Below are positions 17,366-25,899 of a DNA stretch of 64,000 nucleotides, piece after piece (the stretch's first letter is position 1; each line of letters opens with the position of its first letter). A model generated the notes under the pieces. That model was not told where the DNA came from. It searched no databases and worked only from the letters and a program-made list of their open reading frames with translations. The position numbers and the translations under genes were made by a program. Origin of the DNA: Streptomyces sp. HSG2 (lineage in GTDB: Bacteria; Actinomycetota; Actinomycetes; Streptomycetales; Streptomycetaceae); assembly GCF_016598575.1 (NCBI RefSeq), contig NZ_CP066801.1, forward strand, positions 3,844,001 through 3,908,000, given 5' to 3'.

Positions 17366-18166
17366 TCAGCCGCGCTGGATGCCGGAGGTGTCCTGCAACA
17401 CGCCGCGGCGGCCGTCCTGGGTCTGCGCCACCAGCGCGGAACCACGCTGGTCGACGGCGAGGTACCAGGTGCCCGGGGCGAGTTCGGCGATCGGCGACGG
17501 CGTTCCGTCCTCGGCGAACAGCGGGCGGTGGACCGGAACGGCGAACCAGAAGGGCGCGAACCCCTGTGCCGGCCGCGGAGCCGACCCGGACTGCCCCTCG
17601 GGCGAGCGGTCCCGACCGTCCGAGCCGCCCCCGTAGGGCTGCTGCTCCGCCTCCGGGTAGCCGTAGCCGCTCTGCGACGGCCCCTGCGGGTGCGGCTGCG
17701 TGACGGGGCGCGACGCCGGCACGAGGGGAGCGGTGAGCGCGGGGACCAGCGGGGTGGCGACGGCCGCCCCTGCCATGATCACGGTGGCGACGAAAGCCAA
17801 CATCAGGCCGGCGCCCACCCCCGGGTCGGTGCCGGTGACGTTGTCCATACCGCTGCCGGGGTCCAGGACGTTGCCCAGTCCGCTCAACGCGGCGAAGACC
17901 GTCAGGGCGGTCCCGAACTGCCCGACGTCGAGCCCGGCGACCTTGCGGGAGCGCGCCGGCCCCCGGCTCGCCGACACCAGGGCGGCTCCGGCGAGACCCG
18001 GGACGACGACGCCGAACAGGACCGGGCCGCTGGCCCACAGGGTGGGCATCTCGACGGCGGGGGGGAACCTGTCGGCCGCGTAGAGGCCGAGGAACGACGC
18101 GATCAAGAGCAACACCGCTGCTCCGATCACCGCGCCGTCGCCTCTCGTGAGGGAGCGGATGTTCAC
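17366..18166 (-). CDS. Membrane protein with four N-terminal helices and disordered tail
   Basis: The 266-residue protein starts at ATG 18166. Its first half has four hydrophobic segments (AVIGAAVLLLIASFLGLYAA, VLFGVVVPGLAGAALVSA, GTALTVFAALSGLG, VGAGLMLAFVATVIMAGAAV). A Gln/Gly/Pro/Ser-rich linker follows, then a globular C-terminus ending DGRRGVLQDTSGIQRG. It resembles small actinobacterial membrane proteins of unknown function (DUF5336-like architecture). No operon partner is evident. Confidence 0.75.
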   Translation of the reverse strand: MNIRSLTRGDGAVIGAAVLLLIASFLGLYAADRFPPAVEMPTLWASGPVLFGVVVPGLAGAALVSASRGPARSRKVAGLDVGQFGTALTVFAALSGLGNVLDPGSGMDNVTGTDPGVGAGLMLAFVATVIMAGAAVATPLVPALTAPLVPASRPVTQPHPQGPSQSGYGYPEAEQQPYGGGSDGRDRSPEGQSGSAPRPAQGFAPFWFAVPVHRPLFAEDGTPSPIAELAPGTWYLAVDQRGSALVAQTQDGRRGVLQDTSGIQRG

Positions 18167-18432
18167 TACGGATCCTTTTCCGGTCGTCGCGTCGCCGTCG
18201 GTGAGGCGTCGCCGTCGCCCCGGGCCGTGAGGTCCGAGACGAGCGGGGGTGGGGCCCTCGTCGGGGCGACACTACCGCCCGGAGAACGGGCCTGTCCGCC
18301 CGGACCAGCGCGTCGGCGTCGGCGTCGGCTTCCCCGGCTTCCGTGCGAGACGGTGCGGGCACCTTCGGCCGCCGGCCGGGCGCCGCCCGCACCCGGGCGG
18401 TGGCCCAGGCGCCCACAGGCGGGCGGCTTCGC

Positions 18433-19122
18433 TCAGACCGGACCCGGAGTCGTCCGGCGCAGCACCCGGAGCGAGCCCGTCGCCGAGACCTCCGAGAACG
18501 CGCCCGAGGCCACGGCCCGCCGGTGGACGCGGTAGGGGGCCTGGCCCGTGAACTCGTCGGCCGGCTCCGGGAAGACGTCGTGGATGGCCAGGAGGCCGCC
18601 GACGGCCACGTGCGGGGCCCATCCCTCGTAGTCGGCCGTGGCGTGCTCGTCGGTGTGCCCGCCGTCGACGAACACCATGCCGAGCGGAGTGCCCCACAGG
18701 GCGGCTATCCGCGGGGATCGACCCACCAGGGCCACCACGTGATCCTCCAGTCCGGCCCGGTGCAGCGTGCGACGGAAGGTCGGCAGCGTGTCCATCAGGC
18801 CCACCTCCGCGTCCACCGTGCCAGGGTCGTGGTACTCCCAACCGGGCTGCTGTTCCTCGCTGCCGCGATGGTGGTCGACGGTGAGCGCGGTGACCCCCGC
18901 CCGGCGGGCGGCGTCGGCCAGCAGGATCGTCGAACGCCCGCAGTAGGTGCCGATCTCCAGCAAGGGCAGCCCGAGAAGGCCGGCCTCCGTCGCCGCCGCG
19001 TGCAGCGCCAGCCCCTCGTCGACCGGCATGAAGCCCTTCGCCGACGCGAAGGCGTCCAGCACCTCCGGACCGGGACCGGGCCCCGGGGCGTCGGTGGGGT
19101 GGGAATCGGGAGCCTCGGCCAT
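18433..19122 (-). CDS. Class I SAM-dependent methyltransferase (cephalosporin-hydroxylase/O-MT-like)
   Basis: ATG 19122 opens a 229-residue protein. The motifs LLEIGTYCGRSTILLADAAR and ALTVDHHRGSEEQQPGWEYH, and the acidic metal-site-like MVFVDGGHTDEHATADYEGW, place it with class I methyltransferases of the Methyltransf_24 type. Its substrate is unknown. It faces away from the MFS transporter gene. The 399 bp between them (19123-19521) hold no other gene that I can support and probably contain both promoters. Confidence 0.85.
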   Translation of the reverse strand: MAEAPDSHPTDAPGPGPGPEVLDAFASAKGFMPVDEGLALHAAATEAGLLGLPLLEIGTYCGRSTILLADAARRAGVTALTVDHHRGSEEQQPGWEYHDPGTVDAEVGLMDTLPTFRRTLHRAGLEDHVVALVGRSPRIAALWGTPLGMVFVDGGHTDEHATADYEGWAPHVAVGGLLAIHDVFPEPADEFTGQAPYRVHRRAVASGAFSEVSATGSLRVLRRTTPGPV

Positions 19123-19521
19123 GGCGCGCGGTCCTCTCGTTCGGGTGACGGGACGGGCCCCGCGAGCCCGGCCGTGCGAGACGCCGACCGGCGCGCGGGA
19201 GAAGCCGAACGGGTGGGCCCACCCGACCGGCGGCAAGCGGGGCGGCGCGGACCGACCGCCCCGGGCCATCGTGTCGCATCGACCGACACCCGCGACGAGG
19301 AGGGGCCCGCGGACCCCCTCGACCGGCGCCGCGCCCCCGCCTCCCCGACAGGGCGCGGCGCGGCGCCCCGGCCCGCCGTGCCGCCCGATCGGCCGGGCCC
19401 CGGGCGGCCCCCCGAAACGCCCCGAGGGAACCGCCGATCGGCGCAACGAGGGAGCCCGCGCGGTCGGGATCGCGCCGGCCGGGCGTTCCTGCCGATGCCG
19501 GGGGCCGCTCCTGCTGCGAGC

Positions 19522-20979
19522 ATGGCGGGCATGCTCGAAGCCGCCGGCGACACCCCCGCCCGAACCGCCGCCCCGGCCCGGACGCCACCCCCGACGTGGC
19601 TGGTCGTGACCCTCGCCTGCGCGGGCCAGTTCCTCGTCATACTCGACGTGTCCGTGGTGAACGTCGCCCTGCCCTCCATGCGGGCCGCGCTCGGGCTGTC
19701 CTCGCACGGGTTGCAGTGGGTGGTCAGCGCCTACGCCATCGCCTTCTCCGGCTTCATGCTCCTCGGTGGCCGGGCAGGCGACCTGTACGGACGCAAACGG
19801 ATGTTCCTGGTGGGACTCGGACTGTTCACCCTTGCCTCGCTCGCCGGCGGACTGGCCCAGGAGGGCTGGCAGCTGCTCGCCGCTCGCGCGGCGCAGGGGC
19901 TGGGGGCGGCGGTGCTGGCGCCCTCCACCCTGACGCTGCTGACCGCCGCGGTCCCCGGAGGCCCGGCCCGGGCACGCGCCATCGGCACCTGGACCGCCGT
20001 CGGCGCGGGCGGCGGCGCCACCGGGGGACTGATCGGGGGGTCGCTCGTGCAGGGGCTGTCCTGGCGGTGGGTGCTGCTGATCAACGTCCCGGTCGGCGTG
20101 GTGGTGCTCGTCGCCGCCGGGGTGTGGCTCGCCGAGAGCCGCGCCGAGGCGCGGCGCCGTCTCGACCTTCCCGGCGCGGTGACGGCGACGGCCGGCCTGG
20201 CGACGCTGGCCTACGGCATCTCCCGGACCGCCACGGATGGTTGGACCTCCCCGGCAACCGTGGCGGCGCTCCTCGCGGGACCGGCCCTGATCTGCCTGTT
20301 CCTCCTCGTGGAGGCGCGGACGGCCGAACCGCTGATGCCCCTGCGGCTGCTGCGCGCCCGCGCGGTGGGATCGGCGAACGCGGCGATGCTGGTGTGCGGG
20401 TCGGCGATGTTCTGCATGTGGTTCTTCATGACCCTGTACGTGCAGAACGTCCTTGGCTACTCCCCGCTCCAGGCGGGCCTGGCGCTGATGCCCAGCTCGC
20501 TCGCGGTGGTGTGCGGCTCCAAGCTGGCGCCGCGACTGCTGCGTCTCCTGACCGAGCGTGACGTGGCGGCGCTGGGCGCGCTGGTGGCGACGACCGGTTT
20601 CGCGTGGCAGTCCACGATGCGGGTCGACACGTCGTATCTCACCGGGATCATGCTGCCCGGGGTGCTGATGATGCTGGGCGCCGGGCTCGCCTCCACCCCG
20701 CTGGCGGCGGTGGCCACGGCCGCCGTGGGGCGGGCGGACGCCGGTCTCGCCTCCGGGCTCGTGAACACCTCCCGGACGATGGGCGGCGCCCTGGGGCTCG
20801 CCACGCTGTCGACGATCGCGGCGACCCGGTCCGGCGCGAGCGCGGCGCCCGAGGCGCTCACCGAGGGCTATGCCCTGGTGTTCCGGACGTCGGCCGGCGT
20901 ACTCGCCGTGGGGGCGTTGATGATCTGGGTGTGGTTGCCGGCCGGGCGCCGCCGATCGGCGATGGCCACCGCCGCCTGA
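19522..20979 (+). CDS. MFS drug exporter, DHA2 (EmrB/QacA) family
   Basis: A 485-residue transporter read from ATG 19522; ATG 19495 and 19531 are alternatives, as no clear ribosome binding site distinguishes them. About 14 hydrophobic segments are present. Motif A is GGRAGDLYGRKRMFLVGL, and LDVSVVNVALPSM is motif D1 of the 14-helix proton-drug antiporters. Proteins of this type expel drugs or secondary metabolites. A small peptide gene and a TetR gene follow on the opposite strand, but neither is clearly linked to it. Confidence 0.88.
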   Translation: MAGMLEAAGDTPARTAAPARTPPPTWLVVTLACAGQFLVILDVSVVNVALPSMRAALGLSSHGLQWVVSAYAIAFSGFMLLGGRAGDLYGRKRMFLVGLGLFTLASLAGGLAQEGWQLLAARAAQGLGAAVLAPSTLTLLTAAVPGGPARARAIGTWTAVGAGGGATGGLIGGSLVQGLSWRWVLLINVPVGVVVLVAAGVWLAESRAEARRRLDLPGAVTATAGLATLAYGISRTATDGWTSPATVAALLAGPALICLFLLVEARTAEPLMPLRLLRARAVGSANAAMLVCGSAMFCMWFFMTLYVQNVLGYSPLQAGLALMPSSLAVVCGSKLAPRLLRLLTERDVAALGALVATTGFAWQSTMRVDTSYLTGIMLPGVLMMLGAGLASTPLAAVATAAVGRADAGLASGLVNTSRTMGGALGLATLSTIAATRSGASAAPEALTEGYALVFRTSAGVLAVGALMIWVWLPAGRRRSAMATAA

Positions 20980-21021
20980 GCCGGCACCGGCCGGCCCTCG
21001 TTTCGGAGGGCCTCGCCCCGG

Positions 21022-21210
21022 TCAGCCGTTGGCGAGGGTCACCGACACGACGATCCCCACCACGCTCCCGGCGACCGAGAAACCGACGACCACCGGGGTC
21101 GCCGGGGTGACGGTGACGGGGACCCCGTGGTCCCCGGCCCACCCGGCGTGGTCCTCGTGGAGTTCCCCTGCCAGGGCGTGGCGGCCCCGGGTGACGTCGG
21201 TGGTGATCAT
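21022..21210 (-). CDS. Small peptide with hydrophobic C-terminus (62 aa)
   Basis: ATG 21210 is preceded by GAGGGAG at good spacing. The protein is MITTDVTRGRHALAGELHED, then HAGWAGDHGVPVTVTPATPV and a Val/Gly/Ser-rich hydrophobic tail ending SVTLANG. LHED and PVTVTPA recall LHEED and PVTATPA in the peptide at 2420-2596. The TPATP stretch resembles linaridin core peptides, but no linaridin enzymes are nearby. The function is unknown; a membrane peptide or modified peptide precursor is possible. Confidence 0.6.
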   Translation of the reverse strand: MITTDVTRGRHALAGELHEDHAGWAGDHGVPVTVTPATPVVVGFSVAGSVVGIVVSVTLANG

Positions 21211-21485
21211 CGTGGTGACTCCCTCGGGTCTCGTGTCGGCACGACCGCCATCCGCCGGTGCCGCTCCTCGCCGGGTGAGGTCCCAGCCAGGTGCCGCGGG
21301 GTGTCCGGTGGCCTGTTCGAAACAGACTCGCCCACGGCGCTCGGGGGCCGTGTCCCCCCGGCGGTCGACACGTCGGGGGAAGCCCGTTCCCCCGATCGGT
21401 TGACCCGGTGACCAAGAGGACCCGGTGCCCGGCGACCGGCCGCCGGGCTCGGCGGCACGGTCGCCGCCGCGCGGGCCCCGGCCGC

Positions 21486-22163
21486 TCAGGGCGCGAGGGC
21501 GCGGGCGCCGCTGACCAGCAGACGGATGCCGTGGGCGTAGTAGCCGTCCGGGTCGGCGCAACCGGTCAACGGGGTCGCCGAGTCGATCACGTGAGGGTGC
21601 CGCTCCGGGTCGAGTGCCAACAGGCGGGCCCGACGCTCGCGTATCAGCCGCCCGCGCGAGTCCGGATCGCCCGGCGCGCAGGCGCGCCCAGGCTCGGTGG
21701 TGACCAGCGCGATGACCCCGTTGAGCAGGTAGTGGCTGGTGACGGCGGCGAGGGGGGCGGGGAGGCCCAGCTCGGCCAGGCGGGCCAGCAGGTACTCCGC
21801 GAGGTTCAGGCCGGGCTCGCACTCCAGCACGCGGTGTGCGGCGATCGGTGCGATCGAGGGGTGTGCTCGCAAGGCGGCGGCGGTGGCGGTCAGGGCGGCG
21901 GTCAGCCCCGCCGTCCCCTCGCCGGCCGCGTCCTGGGGCAGCCGTACGGTCTCCAGCAGCGCCTCGCCGACGGCGTCGAGCAGGGCCTCCTTGCCGTCGA
22001 AGTGCGCGTAGATGGCCATGGCCGTCACCCCGTGGCGCTGGGCCAACCGCCGGATCGTGACGGCCTCCAGCCCTTCCGCGTCGGCCAGTTCCGTGGCGCC
22101 GGTCACCAACGTCGCTCGCGACAGGCGCGCCCTGGGGCGTCGCGGACGTGCCGTGGAGGTCAA
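21486..22163 (-). CDS. TetR-family transcriptional regulator
   Basis: TTG 22163 is the preferred start because GGAGACGCC precedes it. The 225-residue protein has an N-terminal HTH (VTIRRLAQRHGVTAMAIYAH, FDGKEALLDAVGEALLETVR) and a C-terminal TetR_C-like domain. It lies downstream of, and in the same direction as, the NADPH oxidoreductase gene. It is a reasonable candidate for the protein that binds the palindrome at 23482-23506, but this is inference. Confidence 0.87.
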   Translation of the reverse strand: MTSTARPRRPRARLSRATLVTGATELADAEGLEAVTIRRLAQRHGVTAMAIYAHFDGKEALLDAVGEALLETVRLPQDAAGEGTAGLTAALTATAAALRAHPSIAPIAAHRVLECEPGLNLAEYLLARLAELGLPAPLAAVTSHYLLNGVIALVTTEPGRACAPGDPDSRGRLIRERRARLLALDPERHPHVIDSATPLTGCADPDGYYAHGIRLLVSGARALAP

Positions 22164-22419
22164 GGCGTCTCCTTCGTGGACGGGAGGTGCGGGAACCCGG
22201 GCTCGGGCGGGCCCCGGCGCCACTCGGGGTGGACCCCGAGCGCTCCGGGCGTGGATCGGCACCTGGGGTCTCCTGGGGGGTGCCGGTCACCCGAGGGCGG
22301 GCCGGGGCGCTCGCGTGTCGGGAGGGCCCCCGGGCGGTGTGTCCCGTCGCCCGACTCTACGGGACCGAGGCGTCTCGCACGGGGGACCCTTCGCCGGCCG
22401 GCCGGCGTCCCCCACCGGC

Positions 22420-23421
22420 TCACGGGAACTCGACGACGACCTTGCCCTTGGCGCGTCCCCGCCCGAGGTGGGCGAAGGCGTCCGCGATCTCTTCGAACGG
22501 GAACACCCGGTCGGTCACGGTCTTCAGCTGCCCGGCGTCCACGAGGTCGGCCAGCACCCGCAGATCGGCCCCGCTGGGGTGCATGAAGAGGTAGCGGTAG
22601 GTCGCCCCGTGGGCCTTCGCCTGCCGTCGGGTCTTGGCGCTGATCAGGGTGAACAGGCCCGCGACGAGAGGACCCGCCGCCAGGTCCCGGGCGGCCCCGC
22701 GCTCGGGCACGCCGGCGATGGACACCACCGTGGCGCCGGGCTTGACGACGGAGAAGGCGTCCACCAGGTCCTCGCCGCCGACCAGGTCGAGGGCCGCGTC
22801 GTAGTCGCGCAGGACGTCCTTGAACCGCGTGGTGCGGTAGTCGACGACGGTCTCCGCGCCGAGGGAGCGGACCAGTTCCTCGCCGGCCGGGGACGCGGTC
22901 GTGGCGACGTGGGCTCCCATGGACACGGCGAGCTGGATGGCGATCGTGCCGACACCGCCGGCCCCGCCGGAGATGAAGACCCGGTCCCCTTCCTTGACGC
23001 TCAGCTCGTCGCGCAGGGCCTGGAGCGCGGTCAGCCCGACCAGGGGCAGTCCGGCGGCCTGGGTGAAGTCCAGGGATCGGGGCATCGGTGCGAGGAGGTC
23101 CGCCGCGACGACGGCGTGCGAGGCGAAGGCTCCCGGCTTCCTGACGTCCAGCCGGGCGAAGACCCGGTCTCCGACGGCGAAGTCGTCGACACCAGGGCCG
23201 ACGGCCTCCACCGTTCCCGCCAGCTCGCTGCCGGCGACGCCGGGCAGGTCCAGTCGGACCACCATGCGCATCTTGCCCTGGCGGATCAGCCCGTCGACCG
23301 GGTTGAGGCCCGCGGCCCGGACCCGGACGAGGACCTCTCCGGGGCCGGGGGAGGGCCGGGGTACCTCCATGAGGCGCATGACGTCCGCGTCGCCGTACTT
23401 GGTCTGCACATAGGCCCGCAT
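22420..23421 (-). CDS. NADP-dependent zinc-less alcohol dehydrogenase/quinone oxidoreductase
   Basis: A 333-residue MDR-family protein from ATG 23421 with GAAGGAG upstream. The N-terminal GroES-like domain is MRAYVQTKYGDADVMRLMEV, and the nucleotide site is VFISGGAGGVGTIAIQLAVS. No structural or catalytic zinc ligands are seen, so it belongs to the zinc-independent quinone oxidoreductase group. Substrates are likely quinones or enones. A long palindrome 60 bp upstream suggests repression by a TetR- or MarR-type regulator. Confidence 0.88.
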   Translation of the reverse strand: MRAYVQTKYGDADVMRLMEVPRPSPGPGEVLVRVRAAGLNPVDGLIRQGKMRMVVRLDLPGVAGSELAGTVEAVGPGVDDFAVGDRVFARLDVRKPGAFASHAVVAADLLAPMPRSLDFTQAAGLPLVGLTALQALRDELSVKEGDRVFISGGAGGVGTIAIQLAVSMGAHVATTASPAGEELVRSLGAETVVDYRTTRFKDVLRDYDAALDLVGGEDLVDAFSVVKPGATVVSIAGVPERGAARDLAAGPLVAGLFTLISAKTRRQAKAHGATYRYLFMHPSGADLRVLADLVDAGQLKTVTDRVFPFEEIADAFAHLGRGRAKGKVVVEFP

Positions 23422-23481
23422 GGCCGTCTCCTTCTCGGTGGTTCTCGTCTGCTCGGGGGCGCGCGCCGCCGTCGATGACAC

Positions 23482-23506
23482 TGTACATGTACGCCGTACA
23501 TGTACA
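23482..23506. promoter_or_regulatory. 25-bp palindrome upstream of oxidoreductase gene
   Basis: TGTACATGTAC-GCC-GTACATGTACA is an almost perfect palindrome made of two copies of GTACATGTAC. It is AT-rich compared with the surroundings and lies 60 bp upstream of the oxidoreductase start, as expected for an operator overlapping a promoter. Confidence 0.7.
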
Positions 23507-23646
23507 ACGTACGTGCGGGTCGTTGTGGCGACCCTCACGTCGGGCGCGTGCGTGAGGGGTCGGCACGGGCGACCCTCGCGCCGGGCGTCGGTCGATCCGG
23601 GACCTCGGGCCCCGGCTCGCGGTGGGCCCGCGTCCCGGGAGGAAGA

Positions 23647-23661
23647 GTGACGAGGCGTCAC
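23647..23661. promoter_or_regulatory. Inverted repeat GTGACG-AGG-CGTCAC, candidate operator
   Basis: A perfect 15-bp palindrome located 146 bp upstream of the MaoC gene. Its core TGAC-N5-GTCA is the same as in the palindrome at 829-847 upstream of the P450 and thiolase genes. A shared TetR-type regulator is possible. Confidence 0.45.
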
Positions 23662-23806
23662 CGGGGTTCCCATCCGCGTGCCGCTCGGCTATACAGGCCC
23701 CCTCGGACCGGAGCGCGTTCCGGCCCGCTTCTCGGGGCGGCTCCGGCGCGGTCGCCGGCGCGAGACGGTCGTGCCGGGGTTCCGACCGGACGGGGACGGG
23801 AGACCC

Positions 23807-24667
23807 ATGCCCATCGACGCAGCCGCGGCCCTCGCCGCCGCACCGCGCTCCCGGGAGATCTCCTGGGACGCCAAGGACGTCCAGCTCTACCACCTGGGCA
23901 TCGGGGCGGGCGTACCCGCCACCGACCCACGCGAGTTGCGCTACACCCTGGAGTCCCGGCTCCACGTCCTGCCGAGCTTCGCCACCGTCGCCGGGCCCGG
24001 GGCGGGGGGCGGGACGGACGGGCTGTCCCTGCCCGGCGTCGAGGTCGACCTCGCCCGGGTGCTCCACGGCGCGCAGCTGTTGCGGCTGGCCCGACCCATC
24101 CCCGTCCGAGGGACGGCGACCGCCGTCTCGCGGATCGCGGCGGTCCACGACAAGGGCACCGCCGCCGTCCTGGTCCTGCGCACCGACGTCGCCGACGCCG
24201 AGGGCGCGCTGTGGTCCGCCGACGCGCACATCTTCCTGCGCGGCGAGGGCGGCTGGGGTGGTGGCCGGGGGCCCTCCGGACGGCTCGCCGACCCTGTCGG
24301 GGAACCCGCGGCGACCGTCGAGCGCCACCTGCGGGAGGACCAGGCGCTGCTGTACCGGCTGTCGGGCGACCTGAACCCGCTCCACGCCGATCCCGACTTC
24401 GCGGCCGGCGCCGGCTTCGACCGGCCGGTCCTGCACGGGCTGTGTACCTACGGCGTCACGCTCAAGGCCGTCGTCGACACGGTGCTGGACGGGGAGGTGA
24501 ATCGGGTGCGAGAGTACCGGACACGCTTCGCCGGGATCGCCTATCCGGGCGAGACGCTGCGGATCCGCCTCTGGCGGGAGCGCGACGACACCGTGCGCGT
24601 CGTCGTGTGCTCCGTCGAACGGTCGGACGCCGCCGTTCTCACCGACACCGTCGTCCGGCACCTCTGA
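23807..24667 (+). CDS. MaoC-family enoyl-CoA hydratase (double hot-dog)
   Basis: The 286-residue protein starts at ATG 23807 after GGGAG. An N-terminal hot-dog half (SREISWDAKDVQLYHLGIGA) is followed by the catalytic half with the hydratase-2 motif LSGDLNPLHADPDFAAGAGF and PVLHGLCTYG. The Asp and His are the expected active-site pair. This is the architecture of mycobacterial HtdY/Hsd4B-type hydratases, which act on trans-2-enoyl-CoA thioesters including steroid side-chain intermediates. It begins an operon with the alcohol dehydrogenase and Hsd4A-like SDR. Confidence 0.87.
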   Translation: MPIDAAAALAAAPRSREISWDAKDVQLYHLGIGAGVPATDPRELRYTLESRLHVLPSFATVAGPGAGGGTDGLSLPGVEVDLARVLHGAQLLRLARPIPVRGTATAVSRIAAVHDKGTAAVLVLRTDVADAEGALWSADAHIFLRGEGGWGGGRGPSGRLADPVGEPAATVERHLREDQALLYRLSGDLNPLHADPDFAAGAGFDRPVLHGLCTYGVTLKAVVDTVLDGEVNRVREYRTRFAGIAYPGETLRIRLWRERDDTVRVVVCSVERSDAAVLTDTVVRHL

Positions 24668-24701
24668 CAGCCGTCGGACTCATCGAGGGGAGACCAGCGC
24701 C

Positions 24702-25778
24702 GTGCGGGCAGCCGTATTGCGGGAGATCGGCCAGGACGAGCTGGAGGTCCTCGACGACGTCGAGGCGGTGGGCTTCGGCCCCGGCAAGGTGCGCGTGCGG
24801 ATCAGGGCCGCCGGGCTGTGCCACTCCGACCTGTCGGCCATGAGCGGGGTGCTGCCGCAGGCGGCGCCGTTCGTGCCCGGTCACGAGGGGGCGGGCGAGG
24901 TCGTGGAGGTGGGGCCGGGTGTCACCGGCGTCGCCCCCGGGGACCATGTGGTGGTCTGTTGGCTGCCCGCCTGCGGTGCCTGCCCCTCCTGCCGACGCGG
25001 CCAGACCGAGCTGTGCCTCTCGGGCTTCCTCAACGCCGGCACCCCGAACTTTCGGCGTGGCGAGACCGACGTGTTCGGCTTCGCCGGCACCGGGACGTTC
25101 GCCGAGGAGGTCGTCGTCGACGCCGGGTGCGCGGTGCCGGTGCCGAGCGACGTGCCGTTCGACATCGCCGCCCTGATCGGCTGTGGGGTCACCACCGGGC
25201 TCGGGGCCGCGCTGAACACCGCCAAGGTGGAGGCCGGTTCGTCCGTCGCCGTGATCGGCTGCGGCGGGGTCGGCGTCTCCGTCGTCCAAGGTGCCCGGGT
25301 GGCCGGCGCCGCCCGCATCGTGGCCGTGGACCCGGTCGCCTCCCGCCGGAAGACCGCCCTTGCCTTCGGCGCCACCCGGGCCGTCGCACCGGAGGAACTG
25401 TCCGACGCCAAGGCCGAGACGGAGGGCGGCGAGGGCTTCGACCACGTGTTCGAGGTTGTCGGGAAGTCCACCACCGCCCGAGCCGCCTACGACGCCACGC
25501 GACGCGGCGGGACCATGGTCGTCGTCGGGGCCGGCGCCGTGGACGACGTCCTCGGACTCAACATGTTCGAGCTGTTCTTCGACGAGAAGCGCATCCTGCC
25601 CTCGCTCTACGGCGGAGGCGACGTGCGGCGTTCCTACCGGCGGACCATCGCCCTGTGGCGCTCCGGCCGCATCGACCTCGCCGGCATGATCACCCACCGG
25701 GTGTCGCTGGCGCGGATCGACGAGGCGCTGCAACAGATGCGCACCGGCGCCGCGCTGCGCACCTGCGTCGAGATCTGA
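24702..25778 (+). CDS. Zinc-dependent alcohol dehydrogenase, class III type
   Basis: GTG 24702 follows GAGGGGAGACC. The 358-residue protein keeps the catalytic zinc ligands (AAGLCHSDLSA, FVPGHEGAGEV) and the structural four-cysteine lobe (ACGACPSCRRGQTELC), plus an NAD-binding VAVIGCGGVGVSVVQGA. It sits 34 bp downstream of the MaoC gene and 121 bp before the SDR gene. It probably oxidises an alcohol or steroid-derived intermediate; the substrate is inferred from context only. Confidence 0.9.
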   Translation: MRAAVLREIGQDELEVLDDVEAVGFGPGKVRVRIRAAGLCHSDLSAMSGVLPQAAPFVPGHEGAGEVVEVGPGVTGVAPGDHVVVCWLPACGACPSCRRGQTELCLSGFLNAGTPNFRRGETDVFGFAGTGTFAEEVVVDAGCAVPVPSDVPFDIAALIGCGVTTGLGAALNTAKVEAGSSVAVIGCGGVGVSVVQGARVAGAARIVAVDPVASRRKTALAFGATRAVAPEELSDAKAETEGGEGFDHVFEVVGKSTTARAAYDATRRGGTMVVVGAGAVDDVLGLNMFELFFDEKRILPSLYGGGDVRRSYRRTIALWRSGRIDLAGMITHRVSLARIDEALQQMRTGAALRTCVEI

Positions 25779-25899
25779 ACCGACGCCGGTGCGGGGCCCG
25801 ACCGCCCCGTGTGGCCGCTCCCGGGGCGAGCGCCGGCGCGGACCCCGACGTCGCGGCCCGGGCAGGCAGGGGCGCGACCCAGACGAACCGGAGGCGCTC

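Noticed and set aside
21022..21210. Linaridin precursor
   Set aside because: TPATP resembles linaridin cores, but there are no linaridin modification enzymes and no C-terminal cysteine; left as an unknown small peptide.
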